The notes: a model not told the origin generated them from the letters alone. A DNA stretch of 64,000 bases from Anoplopoma fimbria (GCF_027596085.1 NC_072456.1:25167261-25231260); one strand, 5' to 3'. Positions 11,260 through 25,249 are shown, counted from the stretch's first letter. A program made the numbers and translations.

Positions 11260-11389
11260 ACCCCGGCATCGGTAGTCCAGTCCTGGGGAGACTTGCCCAA
11301 CTCCCTAATGGATGAGCACATTTTCTGATGCTTCCTTTAGACCGGTTAGACCGAGCATTCCATACAGCTGTGACTCTCGATGCTGGGGT
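11260..11389. repeat. imperfect 21-bp inverted repeat (130-bp span)
   Basis: Left arm 11260-11280 begins ACCCCGGCATCGG. The right arm 11368-11389, reverse-complemented, begins ACCCCAGCATCGA. About 18 of 21 positions agree, including a shared AGTC. The arms are separated by about 87 bp. This could be a tiny MITE remnant or a hairpin; no target duplication seen. Confidence 0.5.
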
Positions 11390-11715
11390 CTGTGCTGGCT
11401 GAATACGAGTGGCTACAGCTAAATGCTAACGGAAGTTCTGCACCCTGTCAAAGTTGTCTCATGGTGGCGGTGGATGGCGAAACAAAAATAAAAGGTTTTA
11501 TTATTTAATGCTACTTTTGATCCAATAAACGAACTGTACCTTCAATATGATTGATGAGCCCTCGATTCAGCTCTGCTTCCTGCTCCTCTCATGTTGGACT
11601 GAGGACAGACTTCAGGCTACAGTGACTCATTATCGCCTCGCGAGGTACAATGACGGACGGGCCGCAGCTAGCTGGTTAGCATGCTCACTTCAGTAGATAT
11701 CTCTACAACATAATG
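11390..11715. other. non-coding stretch
   Basis: Nothing recognised. Its last nine bases (11707-11715, AACATAATG) form the left flanking duplication of repeat copy A. Confidence 0.5.
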
Positions 11716-12211
11716 ATCGACTTTATATAAGAAGTTGCAGTAGACATCGTTACGTCACCCATTGGTTTTTGGACTGCCGTTTTGAAGCCTCAAGGTCGTC
11801 GATTTGGTCGTTGCCATCTTGGGTTTTTGCAACCAATGAACGGAAGTGTCCATAGTTGGACCGAGGAGTAGTGACATAGAGATGCAGTATACGTCTTTGG
11901 TAACGACCTGTCATTCACAGTAGCCCCGCCCTAAAGCATCCCCTGCTTTATGGTCTGTTTGACTCTAAATGGAGCATCATTTACTAAATGAACATCATGC
12001 TGTATTGAAGAAGACTTGAAACTAGAGATTGAGACCATAAACTCATGTTTACAATGTTTACTGAGGGAATAAATCAAGAGAGAAGTAGAGTCATTTTCTC
12101 ATAGACTTCTATACAACCAGAGGAGTCGCCCCCTGATGGACAGGAGAGAGAATGCAGCTTTAAGACACTTCAGCATTGGTTTCACTTGGCTGAACTGGAG
12201 GTTGCCGCCTG
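11716..12211 (+). mobile_element. unclassified interspersed repeat, copy A
   Basis: About 496 bp, homologous to copies B (40460-40834) and C (55898-56374), both on the minus strand. It opens with GACTTTATATAAGAAG and closes with GGAGGTTGCCGCCTG. Flanks AACATAATG (11707-11715) and AACATAAAG (12212-12220) agree at 8 of 9 positions, which fits a 9-bp target duplication. Positions 11919-12143 are identical to copy C (225 of 225 by eye), while the ends differ by roughly a tenth or more. There are no clear terminal inverted repeats, poly(A), Pol III boxes or coding frame, so the class is open. The element's start motif recurs internally as CATAGACTTCTATACAA (about 12101-12117). Confidence 0.85.
12125..12139 (-). 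promoter_or_regulatory. CTCF-like motif in repeat copy A
   Basis: On the minus strand CCATCAGGGGGCGAC, close to the CTCF core (CCACCAGGGGGCGC-like). All three long copies of this repeat keep the motif. Occupancy is inference. Confidence 0.35.
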
Positions 12212-12446
12212 AACATAAAGTCATAACGTTGTAACTTCTTCACATTCTGTTGATCATTTCACTTCATTTTTTGAATGATTTGAACTAAAACTCTGGTCAG
12301 ATCTTAAACAGTGCATCTTTAATACTTTGACTCTGTCCTGAGAGAGCAAGACAAAAAGAGGGAGAGGGAGAGAGAGATTGCCCTCAGGCCTCCTCTGTTT
12401 CTCTCTCTGCACCACTTCCTTCTGAAATCTGTATTTGTGCGACTAC

Positions 12447-12448
<2 letters not shown>

Positions 12449-12498
<50 letters not shown>
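12449..12498. repeat. (GT)25 microsatellite
   Basis: Uninterrupted GT run followed by ATATAT. Confidence 0.98.
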
Positions 12499-12504
<6 letters not shown>

Positions 12505-12647
12505 TACCATGTGTTTGTGTGTAGCCTTGGGGTGTTGACGTGTGCAGGACAGAGACCCTACAGAGAGCCTTTTGTGAGAAGTCTCCCTGCAGCAAGGTCG
12601 CTCTCCTCCCTCTCCGCCGGTACATCTCTGTCCATATCTGTGTAACA

Positions 12648-12649
<2 letters not shown>

Positions 12650-12683
<34 letters not shown>
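12650..12683. repeat. (CA)17 microsatellite
   Basis: Uninterrupted CA run, oriented opposite to the GT run about 150 bp upstream. Confidence 0.97.
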
Positions 12684-12688
<5 letters not shown>

Positions 12689-13070
12689 AAAAGCACATAC
12701 ATGAATTGATATTTTGCAGGCATGTCTCTGGTGAGGCTGGAAGCTATAACTTCAGAATATAAAGTGGACTGTACATCCGTCATGGTGAAGTTAGTTGACT
12801 TTGAGTGGGTCTGCTGGGTAACGGCGCTGATTATAACCTAAAGATACGCTGACTCTTGTTAGAGGACAAAACTTGGCTCATACATTTAAAAGCTGTAAAA
12901 AAAAAAAGAGAATTCATTCACCATATGTGTATATGTTGTCCCCGTGTCACACATACTGTATACAGGAGCATATGAACACACAGAACATCATTCATTTTCA
13001 CCAGCACATACACAGAGGGACATTTTGTCCTTGTGATGCTTTGATGTACACCCAGGCGCGGCACTTTTAG
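12684..13070. other. non-coding stretch
   Basis: Short A-run at about 12898-12907. No gene or repeat family recognised. Confidence 0.55.
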
Positions 13071-13127
13071 GTGTGTGTGTGTGTGTGTGTGCGTGTGTGT
13101 GTTTGCATTTGTGTGTGTGTGTGTGTG
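13071..13127. repeat. interrupted (GT)n microsatellite
   Basis: GT runs at 13071-13102 (one GC interruption) and 13111-13127, split by TTTGCATTT. Confidence 0.95.
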
Positions 13128-13254
13128 AACTGCAGGACAGCGATACCGTAATTCCCCTGCTCTCCCACTGTGAACAGAGGAGCCGCATTGCCACAATTTT
13201 TACCTTTTGAGTCTTTAATACACACACATATAGTATGCTCTGCCTCCTTCACTG

Positions 13255-13258
<4 letters not shown>

Positions 13259-13285
<27 letters not shown>
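13259..13285. repeat. (AC)13 microsatellite
   Basis: Uninterrupted AC run of 27 bp. Confidence 0.97.
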
Positions 13286-13286
<1 letters not shown>

Positions 13287-13701
13287 GCACACACTCTCCT
13301 CAGTTGGATTCACATCAATCATAGCTCCAGCCTCACCTGTCATTGTCTTTGTTGTTGCTTATACAAACATCCTTTTTTCCCCAGTCCACCAGGTAAGGAC
13401 CCCAATCAGGATTTACATTCTCAGCATAGCACCTTTCTGCTCCCGGTACACACTCGATCCCACTCGGGGGGGGATAACTCAACAGCACTGTTTCAACAAG
13501 AAGCAGAGAGGACATGAGTGCTGTCTCACTCTTGCAATTACAGCAAAAAAAAAAAGAATAGATAGAAATAGATATGGGTTCTTTGTGGAAGAGTTAAGTT
13601 GATTTGTGAACGCGATAGAAGTCGAAAAGAATAGATGGTGAAGATGTAGACAGCACGAATGTGAAATTGGGACAATCAAGTCAGAAGGAGGGACAGGTGA
13701 G
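13286..13701. other. non-coding stretch
   Basis: G9 run near 13466 and A-run near 13544. Open frames here extend from neighbouring repeats. No gene recognised. Confidence 0.5.
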
Positions 13702-13748
13702 GTGTGTGTGTTTATGTTTATGTGTGTGTGTGTGTGTGTGTGTGTGTT

Positions 13749-13794
<46 letters not shown>
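13702..13794. repeat. (GT)n microsatellite with TTTATG interruptions
   Basis: GT blocks separated by TTTATG at about 13711-13722 and 13747-13752. The longest pure block is 13751-13794. Confidence 0.96.
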
Positions 13795-13796
<2 letters not shown>

Positions 13797-13920
13797 ATGA
13801 GCCTGCATAAACATGCACAGTGCTGAATGCTGATCAGGGACAATAAAACCTCCATTAAAGATTTATTCTGGAGAGACAGGATAAGGGAGGGCCCGACTAT
13901 AGAGAGAGGTAGACAGGAGG

Positions 13921-13989
13921 TGGAGGGAGCTAGAAAGGTAATGGGAGGGGGAGGAGGGGGGAGAGGGAGAGAGCGAGAGAGAGAGAGAG
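13921..13989 (+). repeat. purine-rich tract with G-quadruplex motif
   Basis: At 13943-13967 GGG, GGGGG, GGGGGG and GGG are separated by A, AGGA and AGA, satisfying the four-run G-quadruplex pattern. GA repeats follow to 13989. Confidence 0.75.
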
Positions 13990-14063
13990 CACTCAGGTTT
14001 GTGTCACAGAGTGGATTATGCCAAAGACGCCTCTCTCCACCCATCACTGAGAGAGACACACTT

Positions 14064-14081
14064 ACACACACACACACACAC
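14064..14081. repeat. short (CA)9 run
   Basis: 18-bp CA run. Confidence 0.9.
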
Positions 14082-14614
14082 GGGTGCTCCAGACTCCGTG
14101 CATTTTAATAGCCCTGTCACCTCCAGCTATAATACCAGACAATGGCTCTTTGAGCAGACACTCGTCTTCAGAAGTGTCTTTCGTGCTTCCTGACAGGCAC
14201 GGGCGGGAGCTAACCGGCTAGCTCGCCACAATTATAGATCCCCATCTGTGCAGTGAAAGAGCGACGGCGAAGCCTTAGCACAACAAGCCTCCGGGCCTAC
14301 TCTGTCAAAATGTCACCTGGACCGGGCGTTGTGCTCCGGGCGAGACACCCATGGGGAAAATGTAATCTAATTCCCCCCCCTCCCCCTCCTCCTCCAATGA
14401 AGTGTGCTGTCAGCTTTATCTCAGAGCTCTACCCCCCCTCTACAAACCCCTGCTTTTTTTTTTTAATCCTGTTTGAGATGATTGAGATTCAGATTTGATG
14501 CTGATGACATTTGAGCAGGTACTTTACTGTTCACCTTACGAGTGACTGACTGACGGGGGTGAACTGCTAAATATATTATGCAAGAGAGAATAAGGGTTGG
14601 TTGATGACAATATG
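14082..14614. other. non-coding stretch, possible conserved element
   Basis: 14090-14230 is non-repetitive, of balanced composition and contains TTTTAATAGCC and a GCTAGC-rich patch. C-runs near 14372-14395 and a T-run near 14454. No gene recognised. Confidence 0.45.
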
Positions 14615-14850
14615 TTGGAGTCAGAAATGGAAAAAAAAAGGGGGTAGAGATGAGGGAGGGAAAAGGAGACAATGGAGGATGTTGGGGGAGGTTCGAGAGC
14701 TGGAAGAAAATCGCAATCAATGAAGGAGGGGGGAAAAAGGGGGGAGTCAGGAATGGACGAAGATGGAAAGTGATGAGGAGAGAAGAGGGGACAAAAAGCA
14801 TCAGACAGGAGGAGGAAATAGGAGATATGAAATGGAAAAAAAGGTCTCCC
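14615..14850. repeat. purine-rich low-complexity tract
   Basis: About 235 bp dominated by A and G on the plus strand (GGAGG, GAAAA and GGGGG blocks). The 119-codon plus frame over it is Gly/Arg/Glu/Lys-rich and not credible as a gene. Confidence 0.8.
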
Positions 14851-15295
14851 AAAGGGCAGATGATCCAGAAGAGGGCAGAGAGTCTCAGGAGTGGGACATT
14901 TACTCTAAAATTAACCAGCTCTGCAACAGAATCAATAGAAAGATCCCCGTGTAGGCTACCAGGATTAGTGTGTCCCTATATATGTGTGTGTGTGTGTGTG
15001 GGAATGTGATTATCAGTGTGTTTGAGAACACTGTGACAAGGATAATTATGTTTGATTACTAAAGACCCCGGCGAGGGTTTTTGCATTATGAGCCACCGTG
15101 CTCCTTCTGGTGTTTTCCTAAAGGCCTGATGTGTGTTTTTCTGATCGCCTCGTCTTCTTCCGTTTCTATTGGACTTGTATAATAACTAGGAAGTAAGAAT
15201 GGTGTGGATGTGATTGATGGCCAAGCCCCCCCCCACTCCTCGAGACTGCAGCTCCGCTAAGACGAATTCAGTCAATAATTAATAATAATTAACTT
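14851..15295. other. non-coding stretch
   Basis: Short GT run at about 14982-15000. No gene recognised. Confidence 0.5.
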
Positions 15296-15790
15296 AATTT
15301 ACAGTGGGCTTTTTAACACCGTTTATAGATTGCTTTGTCAGACGCGGTGAAAACACACTACTCGGCTAATATAGAGCTGCTTATAAAACGCTTTAAAACA
15401 CAAAATAACCAAATGAAATGAATGAATATAAAATAAACAAGCGATAACATGAGCAGTTAAAGGAAAACAACACATAAAGCGACTGCTGGTTTATACGTAC
15501 AAGGTTTGAGAGGTGGGTTTAAAAGACGGTAGGGTTAACAGAGTTTCCAAATCCGGCAAATCCGGCACTGACCTTTTTAGACATCAGAGAAAGGAAAAGC
15601 TTAAGAGGCCCTGACAGAAGTTCTGCAGCAATCTTAAAATCAACTGTGAACTTAGCGTTGAGCAAATAGAGAGGCGCTGAGACCGGACTGGTGTGAGGTG
15701 GTCTGTCTGCACCAATAAGGAGCTGGACGGCTGCAGGTTAGACCATTTAAAGGTGCGATAAAGACCTTTACTAGTCATGCAAAGCATCTC
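15296..15790. mobile_element. probable retrotransposon-derived fragment
   Basis: Resembles a dispersed teleost sequence I associate with LINE 3' regions. Recognisable parts are GGTTTGAGAGGTGGGTTT (about 15504-15521), ATCTTAAAATCAACT (about 15632-15646) and a GAGGTGGTCTGTCTGC segment followed by CCAATAAGGAGC. The middle appears deleted relative to what I remember. No intact domain; class is from memory and unverified. Confidence 0.4.
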
Positions 15791-18630
15791 TGCAGGCTGC
15801 TGAAAGAAAGGATTGATTTGATTTGGTTTTTTTTTTTAGAAACTATGTTGTAGGAAACGTGGCTGAATATAAGAGTACGAAAAACTAGCAAATTGTTCCG
15901 TACGGATTAATTACACAGTTTAACCATCATAGCGTGAAATCAAGTTTTACTGACGATCATTATCGGCCGATATTCAGTAAAAATATGCGATCGGGACATC
16001 AGCATTTATGATTTCTATTTGTCAATCCCTGATAATGTTACGTTATGAACAACAAATCAGTGTTGAAATTGACAGGAGGAAAGCTAGTAACGTTAGCAGC
16101 GCCGCTAACAGCTATTGAACGGAGGTTCCATTGAGTTGCATTACGATGCGTTCAGGCTCTCTTCAGTTAAAATTTGTAAATGATGACGTTATCGTGATGT
16201 GTTCACATCCGATCTTCTCAAATGTAGTTTTTGGTGAGTAACTTGAATAAATCTATTTGTTTGAAGGAGATGTTTTCAAATCAATATAAAATAAATATTA
16301 GAGATTAATTATGACATGTTTAACTTTCAAACACTAGTGCTAAGAAGCTTATAATACATCATTTAAACTACTAATGACAAAAAAATGTAAATCAATAAAA
16401 AATACAATATTTTATTTCCTAATCTTTTGAATTGTGTGTTTTTATGATTTTTTTGCGACGGTGATGAAATCCATATAACAAAACAAAACACCAAAAACGA
16501 TCTGTATCTGCCAGTATGGATGATTATAAATCAGCAATATGTATATAGAGGGAATCTCTTAAAGTTATATATTTTCTTTTGTGTTGATCCATGATTTGGG
16601 ACTCAAATCCGTGATACGATCCGAACCGTGAGTTTAATGATTCTGCTTCTGTTTCTTACTTTCTGATCTCCCTCTCTCTCTCTCTTACCGTCTTCCTCTT
16701 CCTGTCTTGTTCAGTCTTTGTGTGGGTCCATTTGTTTCTCCTTGAGCATTTGGATCCTTGTTTGGAAGGAGGTTTTTGCAGCTTATCAGCAGTTTGTTCT
16801 CCATCTATTGTGTGATTGCATCTGAAGTGGAGCCTGTTGTCCAGCTCTGTCAGCTAATTGCTCACCTTTAGCTCCTCCCCTGCCGCCTGCTGCTGTCTGT
16901 CAATACGTATGTCTGCCTCACCGTTCTGACCCACTCCATATCCACCTATATACAGAAACACACACATAATAAGCTGTCTCAGCAGTCTTGCAGTCATCTC
17001 TCGTAGCCCAAACCTCTCTACAAACCGATATCTCCAATCTGAACAAGCCCTGAAATGGGATATTGTGCTGATGTTCACGTAAACAACCAGAAACCCACAC
17101 ATATTCACATAAGCTTGTATACGAACTTCTATCTTTATCATACTTTGGATGAGGGAGCTGCAGTATGATTCCACAGAACTCAAGCTTTTAAAAATCAAGT
17201 TGATAAATTGCAAGAATTATGAGGCTCTTTTCTCATATATTGTTTTGTTGTTTAACAGATGGAAGTTTTTGTATATATGAGTCCTAAGTAGGGGTTAATC
17301 CAAAATGTGCACATGTATTCTGAAAACTTAAAAATGTAGTCATTGTTTTTAAGCTTTTTCCAGTCGGCAACCATATTTATACCAGTCCTGCTCATTCTTT
17401 GTTAGGAATGTACCCAAATTCTCTGATTCAAAAGTGATTTTTCTGTTCTCGTTCTTTTTTTGATGGGGACTGCACATTCTGCCCGGGGAATAAAAAAAAA
17501 TAATGGGTCAACATGAACCCTGTCTTGTTTACAATGCTTTGTTACGGGGTTTTTTTTTGCCATTTCATCACCATTCATACCTAAACAATGTGTTTACAAG
17601 AGCACAAGGTTTTAATAAATCTAGCTTCTTAAAAAAGAGAGGAACTCGACTGAGGGGTCACTGAAGGGTGATTCAATTCATAATCTCTCGGGGAGCAGCC
17701 CTATTTTTCTCTTCACTAAGCACTACTCATGAATATTCTTATTTTTTAAAACAAATGAAATATTGTATTATTTATCTTCCACTTAACCTCAAGCCGTGAT
17801 TGTTTATCTTTATCCCCAGAGCATTTTCTAGCTTGTTGCTGTTTTTTTACCCTTACACACCTGTTCCTGATGAGCACCGTACAGTACACTTCACCTGTTG
17901 TCCTGTTCAGTTAGATACATTTTGCTTAACCAGCCATTAAGTATAAACGTTGAGGTCAGGAGTAACTTTGGAAAGACAGCGCAGAACTGGAGCTGTCCGT
18001 GGTGCTGAATCACACACACGTGTAATACAGTTCTGATGCAGCTGTGTTTATACTGAATGAATGCTATGAATACCCTCAGATGTCTTTAAGAAGCCTGTTT
18101 TTGTGTCGTCATATCTTTCTACTCTGTTGCTCTACTGTTGCGTATCTCCACAAAGTGACTTTGAACTGTCTCCTCCCGGTGCGTCCTCCCACTGGCAGAC
18201 CTCAGGTCAGGCCTGCTGTTCGGTCCAGATTGGAGACAGCTTTCGTTTTTTTTTACACGATGCGGCTCGGCCCAGCTGGGCAACTTTATCACAAGACCTC
18301 GCATTGTCCTTCGCCTCTGCTCTGCTCTTCTGTGTGCGTCCTCCTACATAGTCCTCCGTTCTGTCTGTCCGTCTCCTCGTCCACTCTGTCTCCTTCAACA
18401 ACATGCAACCTCTTCTTCCATCCTCGGGGCCCCTAAAAGCGTCAGTTAAGGCGGTATGCATTAATGAAATCTCTTGTTACAGAGGCCTAATGAAAAGATG
18501 ACCCCCCCCCGTCGCTTCCACTCCTCTGCCTCCTGACTGCAGCGTGCCGATAGCTGTCTGCTTATTGTATGTGTGGCTCTTATCTTAGTTATTAGTTTAT
18601 CTCCATGACTATCTGGGTTTCATAGCCCCA

Positions 18631-18633
<3 letters not shown>
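15791..18633. other. long non-coding stretch with degenerate repeat scraps
   Basis: No gene recognised in 2.8 kb. The segment 15960-16000 (ATTATCGGCCGATATTC and ATGCGATCGGGACATC) and 16585-16630 (ATCCATGATTTGGGACTC) recall ends of old DNA-transposon repeats in fish, too short to classify. The minus frames at 16854-17213 (119 codons) and plus frames at 18044-18436 (130 codons) have no motif I recognise. Confidence 0.45.

Positions 18634-18677
<44 letters not shown>
18634..18677. repeat. (TC)22 microsatellite
   Basis: Uninterrupted TC run of 44 bp. Confidence 0.97.
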
Positions 18678-18681
<4 letters not shown>

Positions 18682-19575
18682 CTCCACATATTAATCTATC
18701 CGCTCCCTGTTCACCAGCTCTATCTGACTAAAGCTCCCGGATAGTCTAAAGGCCACAGATAAGGCTGACATGCTCTTGTCTCCCTTCACACTAATTGAAT
18801 TGACATAAATTGTTATGCATCAAAATCAGACTCGACCTCTTTTGACATTTGGTATGTTTTTTGTTTTTTTAACCCCAATACCATTTTGCCCTCGGCTCTG
18901 TAGGCAAATACTACTGCTCAGTGATTCATGATTGACAGTGAGAATAATTTATGTATGTATATATATATATGTGTGTGTGTGTGTGAGAGAGAGAAACACA
19001 CACCATGTACTGTTAATGCGTAGTGGGTGAGCCCTCCTGAGCAGTGAAATCGGCTTATTTCCAACAGCCTCTAAAAACACCTCAGAGGTGCGTTAATGAA
19101 AGAGCAGAAAAGGAGGGATGAACACTCCTCTAATCCTAATTTGCGTCTACCGCTGCCGGCCTCCGTCTCTCTTTTTTCCAGATCTCATTTCCTCTCCGAG
19201 TCGGTCAGTTATGAAATTCATGCGAGCAACATTCACACTATATTTTAAATCGTAAGCAGGGGACCGCTGGTTTGGAAATATTAATGGTTTATTCTTCACA
19301 CATCCTTTCGCGTTAAATGACTAATGTAAGCTGTGATTCTGGCGGCGTGCCCCGCCACTGTGGACCGGAGTATCAAACAGCATTTGGTGACATTAGACTC
19401 TGGCATTTCTGTACAGCCTGAGGCCACATTCAGATTGGTTTCTGCCCAACACCAGTTCCTAAAACCCGATACCGTCTCTGCCCTCGTCCGCTGACCATGC
19501 GCTGGAATTTTTGTACTAATTTATTACGGCATGTGCTGTCAATACAAAAATAAATAGTGTATCTGTGAAGTGAGG
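18678..19575. other. candidate conserved non-coding region
   Basis: 19015-19430 is repeat-free and rich in homeodomain-type cores (GCGTTAATGAAAG, TATTAATGGTTTATTC, CGTTAAATGACTAATG), with no usable reading frame. This looks like a regulatory element, but conservation cannot be judged from one sequence. Confidence 0.3.
18952..18994. repeat. compound (TA)n(GT)n(GA)n microsatellite
   Basis: TATGTATG and TA repeats, then GT repeats (about 18971-18985), then GA repeats to about 18994. Confidence 0.93.
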
Positions 19576-19607
19576 CAGAGAGAGAGAGAGGGAGAGAGAG
19601 AGAGGAA
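19576..19607. repeat. (GA)n microsatellite
   Basis: GA run with one GG interruption. Confidence 0.93.
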
Positions 19608-19752
19608 GCATGAAGACAAAGACGTGGGGGTTGAGCCATGGTGTTGCTTTCTGAGCTCTGGGGCAGGCTTATATTTAATGGCTGGACTGGGGCTAAATGA
19701 GCTGAATTAATAGGGTCTGCTCTGAACACTTACATGCCTGCTAAACATACAT

Positions 19753-19754
<2 letters not shown>

Positions 19755-19824
<70 letters not shown>
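19755..19824. repeat. (GT)35 microsatellite
   Basis: Uninterrupted 70-bp GT run. Confidence 0.98.
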
Positions 19825-19825
<1 letters not shown>

Positions 19826-20034
19826 GTTATTAATTGGGTCATCTTTCAACCATTTCATGCCCTCTCAACCTAGACAGGGTGCACACAAGGCGATGGTTTT
19901 GAATGTCACGGACAAGACTTTGGAGCCGTACGCTTCTAAATCACTCAGAGCATTGTTGACGTTTGTGATTGTTTTCACATCTCTAAATGTCGTTCTGTTT
20001 TAATGCCAGAGGTTTTGTATATATTTTTTTGTCC

Positions 20035-20068
<34 letters not shown>
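20035..20068. repeat. (TC)17 microsatellite
   Basis: CT run followed by GTCTCTCTGTGT. Confidence 0.96.
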
Positions 20069-20076
<8 letters not shown>

Positions 20077-20274
20077 GTGTGCGCTTTTTACTTATCAGAG
20101 TTTTTGCAGACACATGCAGGATATCAGCCATGCCTCTCACATACCCTGTGTCCCCTGGTGATGGTGTGTGTGCACCAGGCTAAATGTTGGCTTAGAATTA
20201 AAGGGTTACTCCCCAGTGTGTTCACTGAATCAGTCTGGTGCAGGATCACTACAAGGAGAGTCAGGTCCACATCC

Positions 20275-20302
20275 CACACACACACACACACACACACACA
20301 CA
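20275..20302. repeat. (CA)14 microsatellite
   Basis: Uninterrupted CA run of 28 bp. Confidence 0.97.
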
Positions 20303-20552
20303 TCTCCAGCCTTCCCCTGGTTCCTCTGCTCCAGCTTATTAACCCCCGTTTTTTTTTTTCTCCATCTAGCGAGTCTTCACTATGTATCTCTCATCTGTCA
20401 TTAGGAATTCCTCTTCCCTCCCCCTGCTCTGCACTCCATTGGTTCAGTCCAAGTCGGGCCTCAGCGGGGGTGGGGGGGGACTGACTCCCTACAAATAAGG
20501 CCAACCATTCTGACATAAAAGGGTACAGCCTCAGAAGAACAAAGAGTGGCGT

Positions 20553-20554
<2 letters not shown>

Positions 20555-20586
<32 letters not shown>
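20555..20586. repeat. (GT)16 microsatellite
   Basis: Uninterrupted GT run followed by ATATGTATGTGTG. Confidence 0.97.

Positions 20587-22597
<2,011 letters not shown>

Positions 22598-22668
<71 letters not shown>
22598..22668. repeat. (TG)35 microsatellite
   Basis: Uninterrupted TG run of about 71 bp. Confidence 0.98.
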
Positions 22669-22671
<3 letters not shown>

Positions 22672-22800
22672 CTTTGTGAATTCACAAGTCTCCTGTGATA
22701 CAAGGGCTTGTTTATTTCATGATGCCGAATATACTTCATTATGAGTGACACCATAAACATGGAGGACAGAGAGAATTTGAATGTGTTAGCGTTTGCGTGC

Positions 22801-22804
<4 letters not shown>

Positions 22805-22861
<57 letters not shown>
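22805..22861. repeat. (GT)28 microsatellite
   Basis: GT run in the same orientation as the one 136 bp upstream, preceded by GCGTGCGTGC. Confidence 0.98.
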
Positions 22862-22863
<2 letters not shown>

Positions 22864-24417
22864 CGTGTAGCCTTGAGGCTGCTCCTTGTGATGTTTAAGC
22901 AGAGTTGCATGTCTCCCCTCATTAAATCAAAAGGAACGGATCCTTTTGAAGAATTGGCTGGTGCGAGCATGTGCATATATATGGTTCTTTTTTCTTGAAG
23001 GGCTGTCATTGGCTCGCTTCTAACAAGCCAATCACAAAGATTACAAATTACAGGGCAAAGAACTTTGTCATATGAACAATGACAACGAAGGCGTATTCCA
23101 GAGCAGCTGATACTTTCATTCACACGGGGACAGTTTGCTAAAGGGCTGGATGAAGTGCAATATAAATTGTCAGGTACGGTGATCATAACACTCAGCTATT
23201 CACATTACTCTGCTCATACCTTTTAGAAACAGAGGTGCCAGTTTGTGCAAGAAGAAAAGAACCTTGGAAAACATTGGAACCTTTATGAACATCTAGAAAG
23301 GTTTTTGAGTTTTTATTCCAGCAAAATGTATGACACAAGTCCACTTAATTGTATCAGAATAAAACTAAAAAGAGTTGAATTTGTGTTAAGACATTTCACA
23401 TAACATTAGAGAGTATCACACAGGCACACACAAAGTTTAGATATCACTGTTAAAATATTAAATTTGACACATAGTGGCACAGAAACAAAAGTAAATTTGT
23501 GCCTAACTTATGAACTTTTTCTTTTAAAATCTTGCTACACTAAACACATTACAAACGTCCATGTACAGTGAATGCTCCTTAATGATATGCACATCACTGG
23601 TGGAACTGCTGATGTTTTCTAGCAGAGTTTCTTTTGAGTTCATCAAATCTTGTATAACTTACTGTACGATGCTAAACAGGAAAACATCAAAGCGGTCTTT
23701 CTTTTGCAAGAACGCTGCAGCTAGCAGCACTTCTCCATTTGTCTTTGTCCTCACTGCCTTCATCTTTTTTTTTGTCCGGCCCAATCAAAGTGTTAGACAG
23801 ACGGTGATTCTTCTGGAGTTTTTGATTCATTGCTTTACATAAAATTTGTGAGTAAGAGAAAAGTATAAAAGGAAGTGCAGAGAGAGAAAGAGAGGGAGGG
23901 ATCTCTTTGTAATAAGTCTCTCTGCCAGTTGTTTCTGAGGAGGATAAACTGCTGTTGACACGGAATCCATGGAAAGACTTTCACTTCAGATCAGTTTAGT
24001 TCAGTTCAGTGCAGCTCAGCTGAAATGACTTTAGTGAATTTCAGTGTAGTTCAGCAGTACAAATGGAGTAATGGTGTTTTAGAGCAGGGGAAGGAAGATC
24101 ATTGGAATTAAAACATATATTAACACCTTTTTTAAAGGTTTTTACTTTAAATAATTATCGTATGATATTATATAATATTCTACACAGCTGAGCTCCAGGC
24201 TTTTTCTCACTGAGAAAATGTTAAAAGTATTTTTTAAAGCAGCTCTCATTCAGTTATTTATCGACCTAAGATGTTGAAAAGGAAAGACCTCTGCTCAGGT
24301 TAACATTGTACAGATGTCTGGTTTTTTGTATAGTCTCCTCCACAGCATAGTCGAGTCCGTATAGTGAGAACCACATCAGCACATCTGCTTTACTCTCGTC
24401 ACCAAATGTAGTTTGTG
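22862..24417. other. non-coding stretch, no gene recognised
   Basis: AT-rich. 23990-24055 has loosely repeated CAGTTCAGT/GTTCAGC words. No gene, RNA or confident repeat family. Confidence 0.5.
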
Positions 24418-24444
24418 GTGTGTGTGTGTGTGTGTGTGTGTGTG
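24418..24444. repeat. (GT)13 microsatellite
   Basis: Uninterrupted GT run; a second short GT/GA run lies at about 24486-24505. Confidence 0.96.
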
Positions 24445-24773
24445 GCCACCTGGTACTGAAACTGGTGCACATCTGTGTTGACTGATGTGTGTGTGTGAGA
24501 GAGAGTGTATACATTGAGTGAATTTGAACACCAGCCAACAAACATTTAATTCTGCCTGATGCTCCACCTTCACAGTCACTCCGTGAAAGCAGCAAACTCT
24601 GTATCATTAGCAGAATGCATTAGTCTGCTCTTGACAGCTTGCCAGCTAAAACGCCAATTAATATTCACATCCCGGCCTTAATGGAATCAGAGCAGCCGAG
24701 GATGGGATCATTTTTTAGGAATAAAATGGACTGCTGGCCAGATACCACGGGGCACATAAAACACAGATACGGG

Positions 24774-24806
<33 letters not shown>

Positions 24807-24850
24807 CCTACAGCTACACACAAATACAACTGTGTGTGTGTGTGTGTGTG
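24774..24850. repeat. inverted (AC)n - (TG)n pair
   Basis: AC run 24774-24804 and TG run 24831-24850 separated by 26 bp, so a single strand could fold back into a GT/CA hairpin. Confidence 0.93.
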
Positions 24851-25249
24851 TTTAGATGATTAAAGGTGTGTGGGTGAGAAATCCAAACGGAAAATAGGCT
24901 TAAGTGTGGTGAAATTGAATTTTAATTGACAGTAAAGCTCAAGAGATTAATCTGATTTCTGCTCTGATTTTACTTGTGTCTTGTTTGTGTGGAGATACAA
25001 TATCTGACTTAATGGATATCTTATTAAAGTCCTAAGATTGAATTTCCCCAGTGACAGGGCAACCAACAGCTGGGTTTTGTTTTAGATTAGCTCTTGTAAA
25101 GTTCTTCAACGTGTCATCATGTTCATATGATATCTTATCAAAAGTTACTTCTCTTTTTTGTGCTGTTTTTCCACTAAAGACAGCAACACGTGTCATTTTC
25201 CACTTGCACATGCATAGTCTTTTCAACATATACCTCAGTCTTCACAGGA
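24851..25249. other. non-coding stretch
   Basis: No gene recognised. The open frame starting at 25190 runs on into the minisatellite below. Confidence 0.5.
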
